This document shows positions 8,327-16,830 of a stretch of DNA of 64,000 nucleotides, one piece after another. Both the position numbers and the translations under genes were made by a program. The notes beneath the pieces are model-generated. The model saw only the letters and a list, made by a program, of their open reading frames with translations, did no database searches and was not told the origin of the DNA. Each line of letters opens with the position of its first letter. The stretch's first letter is position 1. This stretch comes from CBDBEU01 sp965204565 (GTDB taxonomy: Bacteria > Pseudomonadota > Alphaproteobacteria > Rhizobiales > TMED25), in contig CBDBEU010000004.1 of NCBI GenBank assembly GCA_965204565.1, positions 310,001 through 374,000 of the forward strand, in the 5' to 3' direction.

Positions 8327-8772
8327 GCGGCGCGGCGGAAAAACTTGCAGGCGGCTGTCTGTGCGGCGCGGTGCGCTTTTCCGCAACGCCTGAAAAGCGC
8401 GAAATCGCTGCCTGCCATTGCTCCATATGCCGCAAATACGGTGGCGGGCCGTGGCTGGGCGTTGAGTGCGGCGGCGGTGTCGAGATCGAGGATGCCAGTG
8501 CGCTCGGTGTCTACCGTACCTCAGACTGGGGCGAACGCTGCCACTGCAAGACCTGCGGCACCCATTTGTTCTACCGGCTGGTCGGACAGAGCGTGGAGTA
8601 CTATGTGGTCTCTGCTGGGACATTCGACGATCTTTCGGGGTTCGAATTCACTCAGGAAATCTTCATTGACGACAAGCCAGCCCATTACACCTTCGCCAAT
8701 GAGACCAGCAAGATGACCGGAGTTGAGGTGTTCGCCGCCTTTGCCGCCTCGCAAGGAGAGGGCAATGGCTGA
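8323..8772 (+). CDS. GFA-family (CENP-V/GFA domain) protein inside the nuo operon
   Basis: 149 residues from GTG 8323, which shares GTGA with the nuoC stop. The GFA zinc-binding pattern is clear: GGCLCGAVRF, CHCSICRKYGG and CHCKTCGTHLF. Family members include glutathione-dependent formaldehyde-activating enzyme, but most bacterial members with this domain have no proven activity. The gene ends at 8772, after nuoD has begun at 8765, so it is translationally embedded between nuoC and nuoD and must be co-transcribed with complex I. The usual nuo order has no such gene. A role in thiol/aldehyde chemistry or zinc handling is conceivable, not shown. Confidence 0.9.
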   Translation: MSGAAEKLAGGCLCGAVRFSATPEKREIAACHCSICRKYGGGPWLGVECGGGVEIEDASALGVYRTSDWGERCHCKTCGTHLFYRLVGQSVEYYVVSAGTFDDLSGFEFTQEIFIDDKPAHYTFANETSKMTGVEVFAAFAASQGEGNG

Positions 8773-9955
8773 GCTCGCTCCCGACGACCGTAAATTCACC
8801 ATCAATTTCGGCCCCCAGCATCCCGCCGCCCACGGCGTGTTGCGGCTGGTGCTCAATCTTGACGGCGAGATCGTCGAGCGTGTCGATCCGCATGTCGGGC
8901 TTTTGCATCGCGGCACCGAAAAGCTGATCGAGCACAAGACCTATCTCCAGGCCGTGCCGTATTTCGACCGGCTCGACTATGTCGCGCCGATGAACCAGGA
9001 GCACGCCTTCGCGCTCGCGGTGGAGCGGCTGACCGGCACCGAGGTGCCAAAACGCGGCCAGCTCATTCGCGTGCTTTATTCCGAAATCGGCAGGCTTTTG
9101 TCACATCTGCTCAACGTCACCACCCAGGCGATGGATGTCGGCGCATTGACGCCGCCGCTCTGGGGCTTTGAAGAGCGCGAAAAGCTGATGGTGTTCTACG
9201 AGCGTGCCTCCGGCAGCCGCATGCACGCAGCCTATGTGCGGCCCGGCGGCGTGCATCAGGACCTGCCCGATGCGCTGATCGAGGATATCGCGGCGTTCTG
9301 CGAGACCCACCCATCGGTGCTCGACGATATCGAAAGATTGCTCACCGAGAACCGCATCTTCAAGCAGCGCAATGTCGATATCGGTGTCATCAGCCTTGAA
9401 GACGCGCTCTCCTGGGGCTTTTCAGGCGTCATGGTGCGTGGCTCCGGCGGTGCATGGGATCTGCGCCGCGCGCAGCCATATGAGTGCTATTCCGAACTCG
9501 ATTTTGAGATTCCAGTGGGCAAGAACGGCGATTGCTATGACCGCTATGTGATCCGCATGGCCGAGATGCGCCAGTCGTTAAGGATCATGCGCCAGTGCTG
9601 CGAGATGTTGGCAACCGAGCGCGGTCCGGTATCGGCCACCGACGGCAAGATCGTGCCGCCCAAGCGCGGCGAGATGAAGCGCTCGATGGAAGCGCTGATC
9701 CACCATTTCAAGCTCTATACCGAGGGCTATCACGTGCCCGAGGGCGAGGTTTATGCCGCCGTCGAAGCGCCCAAGGGCGAGTTCGGCGTCTATCTGGTGT
9801 CCGATGGCACCAACAGGCCCTATCGCTGCAAGATCCGCGCACCGGGCTTTGCCCATCTGCAGGCGATGGATTTCATGTGCCGCGGCCACATGCTGGCCGA
9901 TGTCTCGGCGATTTTGGGCAGCCTCGATATCGTGTTCGGGGAGGTCGACCGATGA
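8765..9955 (+). CDS. nuoD: NADH-quinone oxidoreductase subunit D
   Basis: 396 residues from ATG 8765, preceded by AAGGAGAGGGC; it overlaps the GFA gene by 8 bases. It is the 49-kDa subunit related to hydrogenase large subunits. FGPQHPAAHGVLR near the N-terminus and the C-terminal end (LGSLDIVFGEVDR) are typical. It forms the quinone-binding cavity with NuoB. ATGA overlap with nuoE. Confidence 0.97.
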   Translation: MAELAPDDRKFTINFGPQHPAAHGVLRLVLNLDGEIVERVDPHVGLLHRGTEKLIEHKTYLQAVPYFDRLDYVAPMNQEHAFALAVERLTGTEVPKRGQLIRVLYSEIGRLLSHLLNVTTQAMDVGALTPPLWGFEEREKLMVFYERASGSRMHAAYVRPGGVHQDLPDALIEDIAAFCETHPSVLDDIERLLTENRIFKQRNVDIGVISLEDALSWGFSGVMVRGSGGAWDLRRAQPYECYSELDFEIPVGKNGDCYDRYVIRMAEMRQSLRIMRQCCEMLATERGPVSATDGKIVPPKRGEMKRSMEALIHHFKLYTEGYHVPEGEVYAAVEAPKGEFGVYLVSDGTNRPYRCKIRAPGFAHLQAMDFMCRGHMLADVSAILGSLDIVFGEVDR

Positions 9956-10899
9956 GCGTGCGCCGGCTTGCCGAAACCCAGCCAGAAAGTTTCGCCTTCT
10001 CGGTGGAAAATGCCGCCTGGGCGAAACAGCAGATCGAAAAGTACCCCGAAGGCAGGCAGGCTTCCGCCGTCATTCCGCTTTTGTGGCAGGCGCAAAAGCA
10101 GCATGGCGGCTGGCTGCCGGAACCGGCGATCACCCATGTCGCCGAAATGCTGTGTATGGCGCGCATCCGGGTGCTGGAGATCGCCACCTTCTACACCATG
10201 TTCAATCTTGCCCCGGTTGGCCGCCACCACGTGCAGCTTTGCGGCACTACGCCGTGCTGGCTGAGGGGCGCCGATGATCTCAAGGCCGTGTGCGCTCGCG
10301 TGATTGGCGATCAGGGTGAGGTGACCGAGGACGGCGCGCTTTCCTGGATCGAGGTTGAATGCCTGGGCGCGTGCTGCAATGCGCCGATGGTGCAGATCAA
10401 TGACGATTATTACGAGGACCTGATGGCCCACAGCTTTGAGCAGATCCTCACCGATCTGAGAGAAGGGCGTAAGGTCAAGCCCGGCTCCAGCAGCGGGCGC
10501 ACATCGTCCGAGCCCACAGGCGCGCTTACCTCTTTGAGCGAGGAGGGGCTGTTTGATGCTTGGAGAATCCGCGCCAAGCCGGGGCTTGAAAGCGCAGCCC
10601 CGCCACCAGCCGCGCCCGTTGCGGCACCGGCAGATTCGGCTGGCGCCGAAACCGAGCCTGAATGGCTTGATGCCGCTCCAGATGATGTCGGCGACGATCT
10701 CAAGATAATCAGCGGCATAGGGCCAAAAATTGAATCGTTGCTTCATGAAATGGGGATCTACCGCTTTGCCCAGATTGCTTCCTGGACGCCGGAAAATGTC
10801 GCCTGGGTCGACGAACGGCTGAAATTCAAGGGCCGTATCGAGCGTGAGCAATGGATCCCCCAAGCAAAAACACTGGCAGCCAATGACGGAAATGCGTAA
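9952..10899 (+). CDS. nuoE: NADH-quinone oxidoreductase subunit E with C-terminal helix-hairpin-helix extension
   Basis: 315 residues from ATG 9952, sharing ATGA with nuoD. The first ~165 residues are the thioredoxin-like [2Fe-2S] 24-kDa subunit with ligands in CGTTPCW and CLGACCNAP. A ~75-residue Pro/Ala-rich linker follows, then a compact domain, about residues 245-305, with DDLKIISGIGPKIESLLHEM, IYRFAQIASWT and the ending VDERLKFKGRIEREQWI. That domain matches the helix-hairpin-helix module found fused to NuoE or other proteins in rhizobia. E. coli NuoE is ~166 residues, so the extension nearly doubles it. Its role in complex I is unknown. Confidence 0.95.
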   Translation: MSVRRLAETQPESFAFSVENAAWAKQQIEKYPEGRQASAVIPLLWQAQKQHGGWLPEPAITHVAEMLCMARIRVLEIATFYTMFNLAPVGRHHVQLCGTTPCWLRGADDLKAVCARVIGDQGEVTEDGALSWIEVECLGACCNAPMVQINDDYYEDLMAHSFEQILTDLREGRKVKPGSSSGRTSSEPTGALTSLSEEGLFDAWRIRAKPGLESAAPPPAAPVAAPADSAGAETEPEWLDAAPDDVGDDLKIISGIGPKIESLLHEMGIYRFAQIASWTPENVAWVDERLKFKGRIEREQWIPQAKTLAANDGNA

Positions 10900-12206
10900 T
10901 GCTTGCCGATAAAGACCGCATCTTCACCAATATCTACGGCCTGCACGATTGGCGGCTTGAGGCCGCACGTGCGCGCGGCAACTGGGATGGCACCAGGGCG
11001 CTTCTAGCGCGCGGGCGTGACTGGATCGTCAACGAGGTCAAGGAATCGGGTCTTCGCGGGCGCGGCGGCGCGGGCTTTCCGACCGGGCTAAAATGGTCTT
11101 TCATGCCCAAGGAGGAATCCGAGCGGCCCCATTATCTGGTGGTCAATGCCGACGAATCCGAACCCGGCACCTGTAAGGACCGCGAGATCCTGCGCCATGA
11201 ACCGCACCAGCTGATCGAAGGCTGCCTTCTTGCCTCCTTCGCCATGGGCGCGCATGCCGCTTACATCTATGTGCGCGGTGAATTCGTTTTCGAGCGCCAG
11301 CGCCTGCAGGCAGCGGTTGATGAGGCTTATGAGGCGGGCCTCATTGGCAAGAATGCCTGCGGTTCGGGCTGGGATTTCGACCTCTACGTCCATCACGGCG
11401 CCGGCGCTTATATTTGCGGCGAGGAGACAGCCCTGCTCGAAAGCCTTGAGGGCAAGAAGGGCATGCCGCGCCTCAAACCGCCATTTCCCGCCAATTGCGG
11501 GCTTTATGGCTGCCCGACCACGGTCAATAATGTCGAATCTATTGCGGTGGCGCCGGAAATACTGCGCCGTGGCGCCGCATGGTTTTCAAGCCTTGGCAAA
11601 CCCAACAACACCGGCACCAAGCTGTTTTGCATCTCCGGCCAGGTCAACAAGCCGCGCAATGTCGAAGAGGAGATGGGCGTGCCGCTGCGCCAGTTGATCG
11701 ACACCCATGCCGGCGGCGTGCGCGGCGGCTGGGACAATCTGCTGGCGGTCATTCCCGGCGGCTCGTCGGTGCCGTGCCTGCCATCGTCGACCTGCCAGAA
11801 TCTGTCGATGGATTTCGATTCATTGCGCGATCTCAGATCCGGTCTCGGCACCGCCGCGGTGATCGTCATGGACAAATCGACCGACGTCATTCGCGCCATC
11901 GCCCGGCTCAGCTATTTCTACAAGCATGAAAGCTGCGGCCAGTGCACGCCGTGCCGCGAGGGAACGGGGTGGATGTGGCGGGTGATGGACCGCATGGCCC
12001 GGGGCGAGGCTGAAAAGCGCGAGATCGACGTTCTTTTGGAAGTCACCACACACATAGAAGGCCACACCATCTGCGCGCTGGGTGACGCTGCCGCCTGGCC
12101 GATCCAGGGCCTGATCCGCCATTTCCGCCATGTCATCGAGGAACGCATCGACCAATATTCCGCCAACCCCAAACCCGACGAGACGCCCCTCGTCGCGGCG
12201 GAGTAG
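10899..12206 (+). CDS. nuoF: NADH-quinone oxidoreductase subunit F
   Basis: 435 residues; ATG shares one base with the nuoE stop (TAATG). The FMN/NADH-binding loop GRGGAGFPTG and the [4Fe-4S] N3 ligands ESCGQCTPCREGT with the distal cysteine in HTICALGD are present. NuoF is the NADH-oxidising flavoprotein at the tip of complex I. Confidence 0.97.
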   Translation: MLADKDRIFTNIYGLHDWRLEAARARGNWDGTRALLARGRDWIVNEVKESGLRGRGGAGFPTGLKWSFMPKEESERPHYLVVNADESEPGTCKDREILRHEPHQLIEGCLLASFAMGAHAAYIYVRGEFVFERQRLQAAVDEAYEAGLIGKNACGSGWDFDLYVHHGAGAYICGEETALLESLEGKKGMPRLKPPFPANCGLYGCPTTVNNVESIAVAPEILRRGAAWFSSLGKPNNTGTKLFCISGQVNKPRNVEEEMGVPLRQLIDTHAGGVRGGWDNLLAVIPGGSSVPCLPSSTCQNLSMDFDSLRDLRSGLGTAAVIVMDKSTDVIRAIARLSYFYKHESCGQCTPCREGTGWMWRVMDRMARGEAEKREIDVLLEVTTHIEGHTICALGDAAAWPIQGLIRHFRHVIEERIDQYSANPKPDETPLVAAE

Positions 12207-12212
12207 ATTGCC

Positions 12213-14279
12213 ATGACAACGATCATCATTGACGGCAAGGAGCACGACGCCGATCCCGATCTCACCCTGATCCAGGCGATCGAGGAGGCCGGCGTCGAGA
12301 TCCCGCGCTTTTGTTTCCACGAACGCCTGTCGATCGCCGGCAATTGCCGTATGTGCCTGGTTGAACTGGTTGGCGCGCCCAAGCCCGCGGCTTCCTGCCA
12401 TATGGGCGTGCGCGATCTGCGGCCCGGCCGCAATGGCGAGCCACCGGAGGTGCGCACCAACTCGCCGTTGGTCAAAGAGGCGCGCGAAGGCGTGATGGAG
12501 TTCTTGCTGGTCAATCATCCGCTTGATTGCCCGATCTGCGACCAGGGCGGTGAGTGCGACCTTCAGGACCAAGCCATGGTCTATGGCGTCGATGGCTCAC
12601 GCTATTCCGAAGCAAAGCGCGCGGTCGAGGACAAATATATCGGCCCCCTGGTCAAGACCATCATGACGCGCTGCATCCACTGCACCAGATGCGTGCGCTT
12701 CACTACCGAGGTCGCCGGTGTCGATGAACTCGGTGCCATCTGGCGCGGCGAGGATATGGAGATCACCACCTATCTTGAGCAGGCGATGACCTCCGAACTT
12801 CAGGGCAACATCATCGATCTGTGCCCGGTCGGTGCGCTGACCGCCAGGCCCTATGCCTTCAAGGCGCGCTCCTGGGAATTGTGCAAGACCGAGTCGATCG
12901 ATGTGATGGACGCCGTCGGCTCGGCGATCCGCGTTGATGCCAGAGGGCGCGAAGTGATGCGCATCCTGCCGCGTAATCAGGATGACGTGAACGAGGAGTG
13001 GATTTCCGACAAGACGCGCTTTGTCTGTGACGGGCTCAAATCGCAGCGCCTCGACCAGCCCTATGTGCGCCGCGACGGCAAGCTCACACCGGCAAGCTGG
13101 AGCGAGGCGTTTGCCGCCATCGCCGAGCGTGTCAAGGCGGCCAGCCCCGAGCGCATTGGCGCCATTATCGGCGATCTTGCGGGGTGCGAAGAAATCTTTG
13201 CGCTCAAGCAACTGATGGCAAGCCTCGGCGTGGTCAATATCGACTGCCGCCAGGATGGCGCGGCACTCGATCCGTCTTTGGGCCGGGCAAGTTATCTCTT
13301 AAATCCCACCATTGCCGGCATTGACGAGGCCGACGGGCTGATGATTGTCGGCTCAAATCCGCGCCTCGAAGCGCCGGTGCTCAATGCCCGCATTCGCAGG
13401 CGCTGGCTGGGCGGCGGGCTCAAGATCGGCGTCATCGGTGAGCGCGCCGATCTCACCTATGATTATGAATATCTCGGCGCCGGCCCTGAAAACCTTCAGC
13501 GCTTTGCCGATCATGGCCCCGTCAGTATGGAACGGCCGATCTGGCTGATCGGTGCCGGCGCACTGGCGCGCGGCGATGGCGCGGCCATACTCGCGGCGGT
13601 TGCCAAATCAACACTTTCAACCGGCGCGGTTAAGCCGGACTGGAACGGGTTGGCGGTTCTTCACACCGCCGCATCGCGCGTCGGCGCGCTTGATCTTGGC
13701 GCGGTGCCGGGCGAGGGCGGACTTGATGCCCGCCGGATGGCTGAAGCCGGCAACCTCGATCTCCTGTTCGCGCTGGGCGCTGATGAGATCGAAATCGGTG
13801 AGGGCGCCTTTGTCGTCTATCAGGGCAGTCACGGCGACCGCGGCGCCCATCGCGCCGATGTCATCCTGCCGGGTGCCGCCTATACCGAAAAGAGCGCCAC
13901 TTACGTCAACACCGAAGGCCGGGTGCAGCGCACCGGGCGTGCCGTCTTCCCGCCGGGCCAGGCAGTGGAGGACTGGGCGATCCTGCGCGCATTGTCCGAA
14001 AAACTCGGCCACAACTTGCCATTCGACCGGCTCGACCAGCTGCGCGCGGCGATGGTGGAAGCGGTGCCGCATCTGAGCGAGATTGACGCCATCGCAGTCA
14101 GCGATGCGGCAGCGGTGAACGCGCTTGCCAATCGCGGCGGCACGCCGGCTTCCGATCCATTCAGCCCGGCATTCAGGGATTTCTACCTCAGCAATCCGAT
14201 CGCTCGCGCCAGCCGCACCATGGCCGAATGCAGTGCATTGCGGGCTGAACAGACAGCACGGACGGGCACCGATGGCTGA
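12213..14279 (+). CDS. nuoG: NADH-quinone oxidoreductase subunit G
   Basis: 688 residues. The N-terminal [2Fe-2S] ferredoxin domain (CFHERLSIAGNCRMC), the His-containing 4Fe-4S motif (NHPLDCPICDQGGECDLQD) and the next cluster (CIHCTRCVRF) are followed by the molybdopterin-oxidoreductase-like fold, which in NuoG holds no cofactor. It carries electrons along the cluster wire. Its end overlaps nuoH by 8 bases. Confidence 0.97.
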   Translation: MTTIIIDGKEHDADPDLTLIQAIEEAGVEIPRFCFHERLSIAGNCRMCLVELVGAPKPAASCHMGVRDLRPGRNGEPPEVRTNSPLVKEAREGVMEFLLVNHPLDCPICDQGGECDLQDQAMVYGVDGSRYSEAKRAVEDKYIGPLVKTIMTRCIHCTRCVRFTTEVAGVDELGAIWRGEDMEITTYLEQAMTSELQGNIIDLCPVGALTARPYAFKARSWELCKTESIDVMDAVGSAIRVDARGREVMRILPRNQDDVNEEWISDKTRFVCDGLKSQRLDQPYVRRDGKLTPASWSEAFAAIAERVKAASPERIGAIIGDLAGCEEIFALKQLMASLGVVNIDCRQDGAALDPSLGRASYLLNPTIAGIDEADGLMIVGSNPRLEAPVLNARIRRRWLGGGLKIGVIGERADLTYDYEYLGAGPENLQRFADHGPVSMERPIWLIGAGALARGDGAAILAAVAKSTLSTGAVKPDWNGLAVLHTAASRVGALDLGAVPGEGGLDARRMAEAGNLDLLFALGADEIEIGEGAFVVYQGSHGDRGAHRADVILPGAAYTEKSATYVNTEGRVQRTGRAVFPPGQAVEDWAILRALSEKLGHNLPFDRLDQLRAAMVEAVPHLSEIDAIAVSDAAAVNALANRGGTPASDPFSPAFRDFYLSNPIARASRTMAECSALRAEQTARTGTDG

Positions 14280-15291
14280 GCTGTTTTGGGATTATATCTG
14301 GCCGACCCTGATCATTATTGGTCAGAGCCTCCTGGTGATGGTGATCCTGCTTGTCGCCATTGCCTTCCTGCTGCTCGCCGACCGCAAGATCTGGGCGGCG
14401 GTGCAGATGCGCCGCGGCCCCAATGTGGTCGGCGCGTTCGGTCTGTTGCAGTCCTTCGCCGATCTTTTGAAGTTTGTGCTCAAGGAAGTCGTGGTGCCGG
14501 CGGGCGCCGACAAGGTGGTGTTTTTCCTCGCCCCGCTTGTCACCACGGTTCTGGCGCTGGCCGCCTGGGCGGTGATCCCGTTCGATGTCGGCTGGGTGGT
14601 CGCCGATATCAATGTCGGCATCTTGTATCTGCTGGCGATCTCCTCGCTCGGCGTCTATGGCGTGATCATGGGCGGTTGGGCCTCGAACTCGAAATACCCC
14701 TTCCTCGGCGCGCTGCGCTCGGCCGCCCAGATGGTCTCCTACGAAGTCTCCATCGGCTTTGTCATCGTCACCGTACTGATCACCGCCGGTTCATTGAACC
14801 TTACTGAGATCGTGCTGGCGCAAAAGGGCGAGTGGGGCTTGTTCGACTGGTTCTGGTTGCCGCTGCTGCCGATGTTCGTGATCTTCTTCATTTCGGCATT
14901 GGCCGAGACCAACCGACCGCCCTTCGATCTGCCGGAAGCCGAATCGGAGCTGGTTGCCGGCTTCATGGTTGAATATTCATCGACGCCGTATCTGCTTTTC
15001 ATGCTCGGCGAATATGTCGCCATCGTCATGATGTGCGCGCTCGCCACCATCCTGTTTCTCGGCGGCTGGCTGGCGCCGGCGCCGTTCCTTGAGTTCATTC
15101 CCGGCGTCGTCTGGTTTGTCATCAAGGTCTGCGCCATGTTCTTCATGTTCGCAATACTCAAGGCGATTGTGCCGCGCTATCGCTACGACCAGCTGATGCG
15201 GCTCGGCTGGAAGGTGTTTCTGCCGATTTCGCTATTCATGGTGGTCGCGACCTCGGGCGTTCTGATGGCGCTCGATCGGTTGCCGGGCTGA
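14272..15291 (+). CDS. nuoH: NADH-quinone oxidoreductase subunit H
   Basis: 339 residues from ATG 14272 (MAELFWDYIW), chosen because the longer in-frame start would overlap nuoG by ~150 bases. Eight predicted membrane helices; the first cytosolic loop (RRGPNVVGAFGLLQSFAD) and AETNRPPFDLPEAESE, both lining the quinone channel, are intact. NuoH couples the peripheral arm to the proton-pumping membrane arm. Confidence 0.97.
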   Translation: MAELFWDYIWPTLIIIGQSLLVMVILLVAIAFLLLADRKIWAAVQMRRGPNVVGAFGLLQSFADLLKFVLKEVVVPAGADKVVFFLAPLVTTVLALAAWAVIPFDVGWVVADINVGILYLLAISSLGVYGVIMGGWASNSKYPFLGALRSAAQMVSYEVSIGFVIVTVLITAGSLNLTEIVLAQKGEWGLFDWFWLPLLPMFVIFFISALAETNRPPFDLPEAESELVAGFMVEYSSTPYLLFMLGEYVAIVMMCALATILFLGGWLAPAPFLEFIPGVVWFVIKVCAMFFMFAILKAIVPRYRYDQLMRLGWKVFLPISLFMVVATSGVLMALDRLPG

Positions 15292-15304
15292 GGGGGACAA
15301 CGAC

Positions 15305-15796
15305 ATGGCAACGCTCGACCGTGCAGCCCGCTCGATCTTTCTGATTGAGTTCATCTCCGCCTTTTACCTCGCCATGAAGTATTTCTTCAGCCGCAAGGCG
15401 ACGCTCAACTACCCGTTCGAGAAAGGCCCGCTCTCCCCGCGCTTTCGCGGCGAACACGCCCTGAGGCGCTATCCCAATGGCGAAGAGCGCTGCATTGCAT
15501 GCAAGCTGTGCGAGGCGATCTGCCCGGCCCAGGCGATCACCATCGAGGCCGGTCCGCGCAACAATGACGGCACCAGGCGCACCACCCGGTACGATATCGA
15601 CATGGTGAAATGCATCTATTGCGGCTTTTGCCAGGAGGCCTGCCCGGTCGATGCCATTGTCGAGGGGCCGAATTTCGAATTCGCCACCGAGACCCGGGAG
15701 GAACTTTACTACAACAAGGGGCGGCTGCTCGCCAATGGCGACCGCTGGGAGCGCGAAATCGTGCAAAATATCTCCCTTGACGCACCGTATCGCTAG
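15305..15796 (+). CDS. nuoI: NADH-quinone oxidoreductase subunit I
   Basis: 163 residues, start ATG 15305 behind GAGGGGGAC. Two ferredoxin-type [4Fe-4S] motifs, CIACKLCEAICP and CIYCGFCQEACP, bind clusters N6a and N6b. It has the usual length for alphaproteobacteria. It sits 13 bases after nuoH; 58 bases with no gene separate it from nuoJ. Confidence 0.97.
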   Translation: MATLDRAARSIFLIEFISAFYLAMKYFFSRKATLNYPFEKGPLSPRFRGEHALRRYPNGEERCIACKLCEAICPAQAITIEAGPRNNDGTRRTTRYDIDMVKCIYCGFCQEACPVDAIVEGPNFEFATETREELYYNKGRLLANGDRWEREIVQNISLDAPYR

Positions 15797-15854
15797 GGCC
15801 ATGACACAGATGATTTCAAGGGGCAGGAACAAGACTCGGGGCGTGCGCTAGAGC

Positions 15855-16469
15855 ATGGAGATCACAGCATTTTTCTTCTACGTTTTCGCCGCCATGACCG
15901 TGGTTTCGGCGTTCATGGTGATTGCCGGGCGCAATCCCGTGCATTCGGTGCTGTTCCTGATTCTCGCCTTCTTCAACGCCGCCGGCCTGTTCCTGATCGC
16001 GGGCGCTGAATTCCTCGCCTTGGTGCTGATCATCGTCTATGTTGGCGCCGTCGCGGTGCTGTTCCTGTTCGTGGTGATGATGCTCGATGTTGATTTCGCC
16101 GAGCTGCGCGCCGGATTTTTGAACTATCTGCCGGTCGGCGGGGTGATCGGGCTGGTGCTGCTGATCGAGATCGTGCTGGCGCTGGGCGGATGGGTGATCG
16201 AGCCCGGAATTGTAGGCGCCGTCGCCCAGCCCATTCCCGATGCAGCCAGCATCACCAATACCGAGGCGCTGGGGCTGCTGCTCTACACCGAATATATCTA
16301 TTTCTTCCAGGCTGCGGGCATGGTGCTGCTGGTGGCGATGATCGGCGCCATCGTTCTCACGCTGCATCACAAGCCTGCTGCCAGACGCCAGAATATCGCA
16401 GCCCAGGTCGCTCGCGATCCGGCCGAGGCAGTGAGCCTTGTCGACGTCAAGCCAGGGCAGGGGATCTGA
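15855..16469 (+). CDS. nuoJ: NADH-quinone oxidoreductase subunit J
   Basis: 204 residues with five membrane helices. The conserved third helix (ALVLIIVYVGAVAVLFLFVV), which includes the pi-bulge segment involved in coupling, is intact. Membrane-arm subunit next to NuoK. Confidence 0.96.
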   Translation: MEITAFFFYVFAAMTVVSAFMVIAGRNPVHSVLFLILAFFNAAGLFLIAGAEFLALVLIIVYVGAVAVLFLFVVMMLDVDFAELRAGFLNYLPVGGVIGLVLLIEIVLALGGWVIEPGIVGAVAQPIPDAASITNTEALGLLLYTEYIYFFQAAGMVLLVAMIGAIVLTLHHKPAARRQNIAAQVARDPAEAVSLVDVKPGQGI

Positions 16470-16472
16470 GCC

Positions 16473-16781
16473 ATGGTGATCGGATTGGGGCACTATCTCA
16501 CACTGGGCGCGATCATCTTCACGCTCGGCATTTTCGGCATTTTCCTCAACCGCAAGAACGTCATCATCACCCTGATGTCGGTCGAGTTGATGCTACTCGC
16601 GGTGAATATCAATCTTGTGGCGTTTTCCGCCTTTCTCGGCGATCTGGTGGGACAGGTTTTCGCGCTTCTGGTGCTGACCGTGGCCGCCGCCGAAGCGGCA
16701 ATCGGTCTGGCCATTCTGGTCGTCTATTTCCGCAATCGCGGGTCGATCGCGGTTGAAGACATCAATCTGATGAAGGGATGA
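16473..16781 (+). CDS. nuoK: NADH-quinone oxidoreductase subunit K
   Basis: 102 residues, three membrane helices (MrpC-like). The two buried glutamates used in proton transfer are seen in MSVELMLLAVN and AAAEAAIGLA. Starts 3 bases after nuoJ. Confidence 0.97.
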   Translation: MVIGLGHYLTLGAIIFTLGIFGIFLNRKNVIITLMSVELMLLAVNINLVAFSAFLGDLVGQVFALLVLTVAAAEAAIGLAILVVYFRNRGSIAVEDINLMKG

Positions 16782-16830
16782 GCATGCTCACGCAAGTTTC
16801 AGCGGCGCCGGCCCGGTCGGGGTAAGTAAA

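Noticed and set aside
11820..12572. 250-codon minus-strand frame opposite nuoF/nuoG
   Set aside because: Lies wholly over strongly conserved coding sequence; shadow of high-GC codons.
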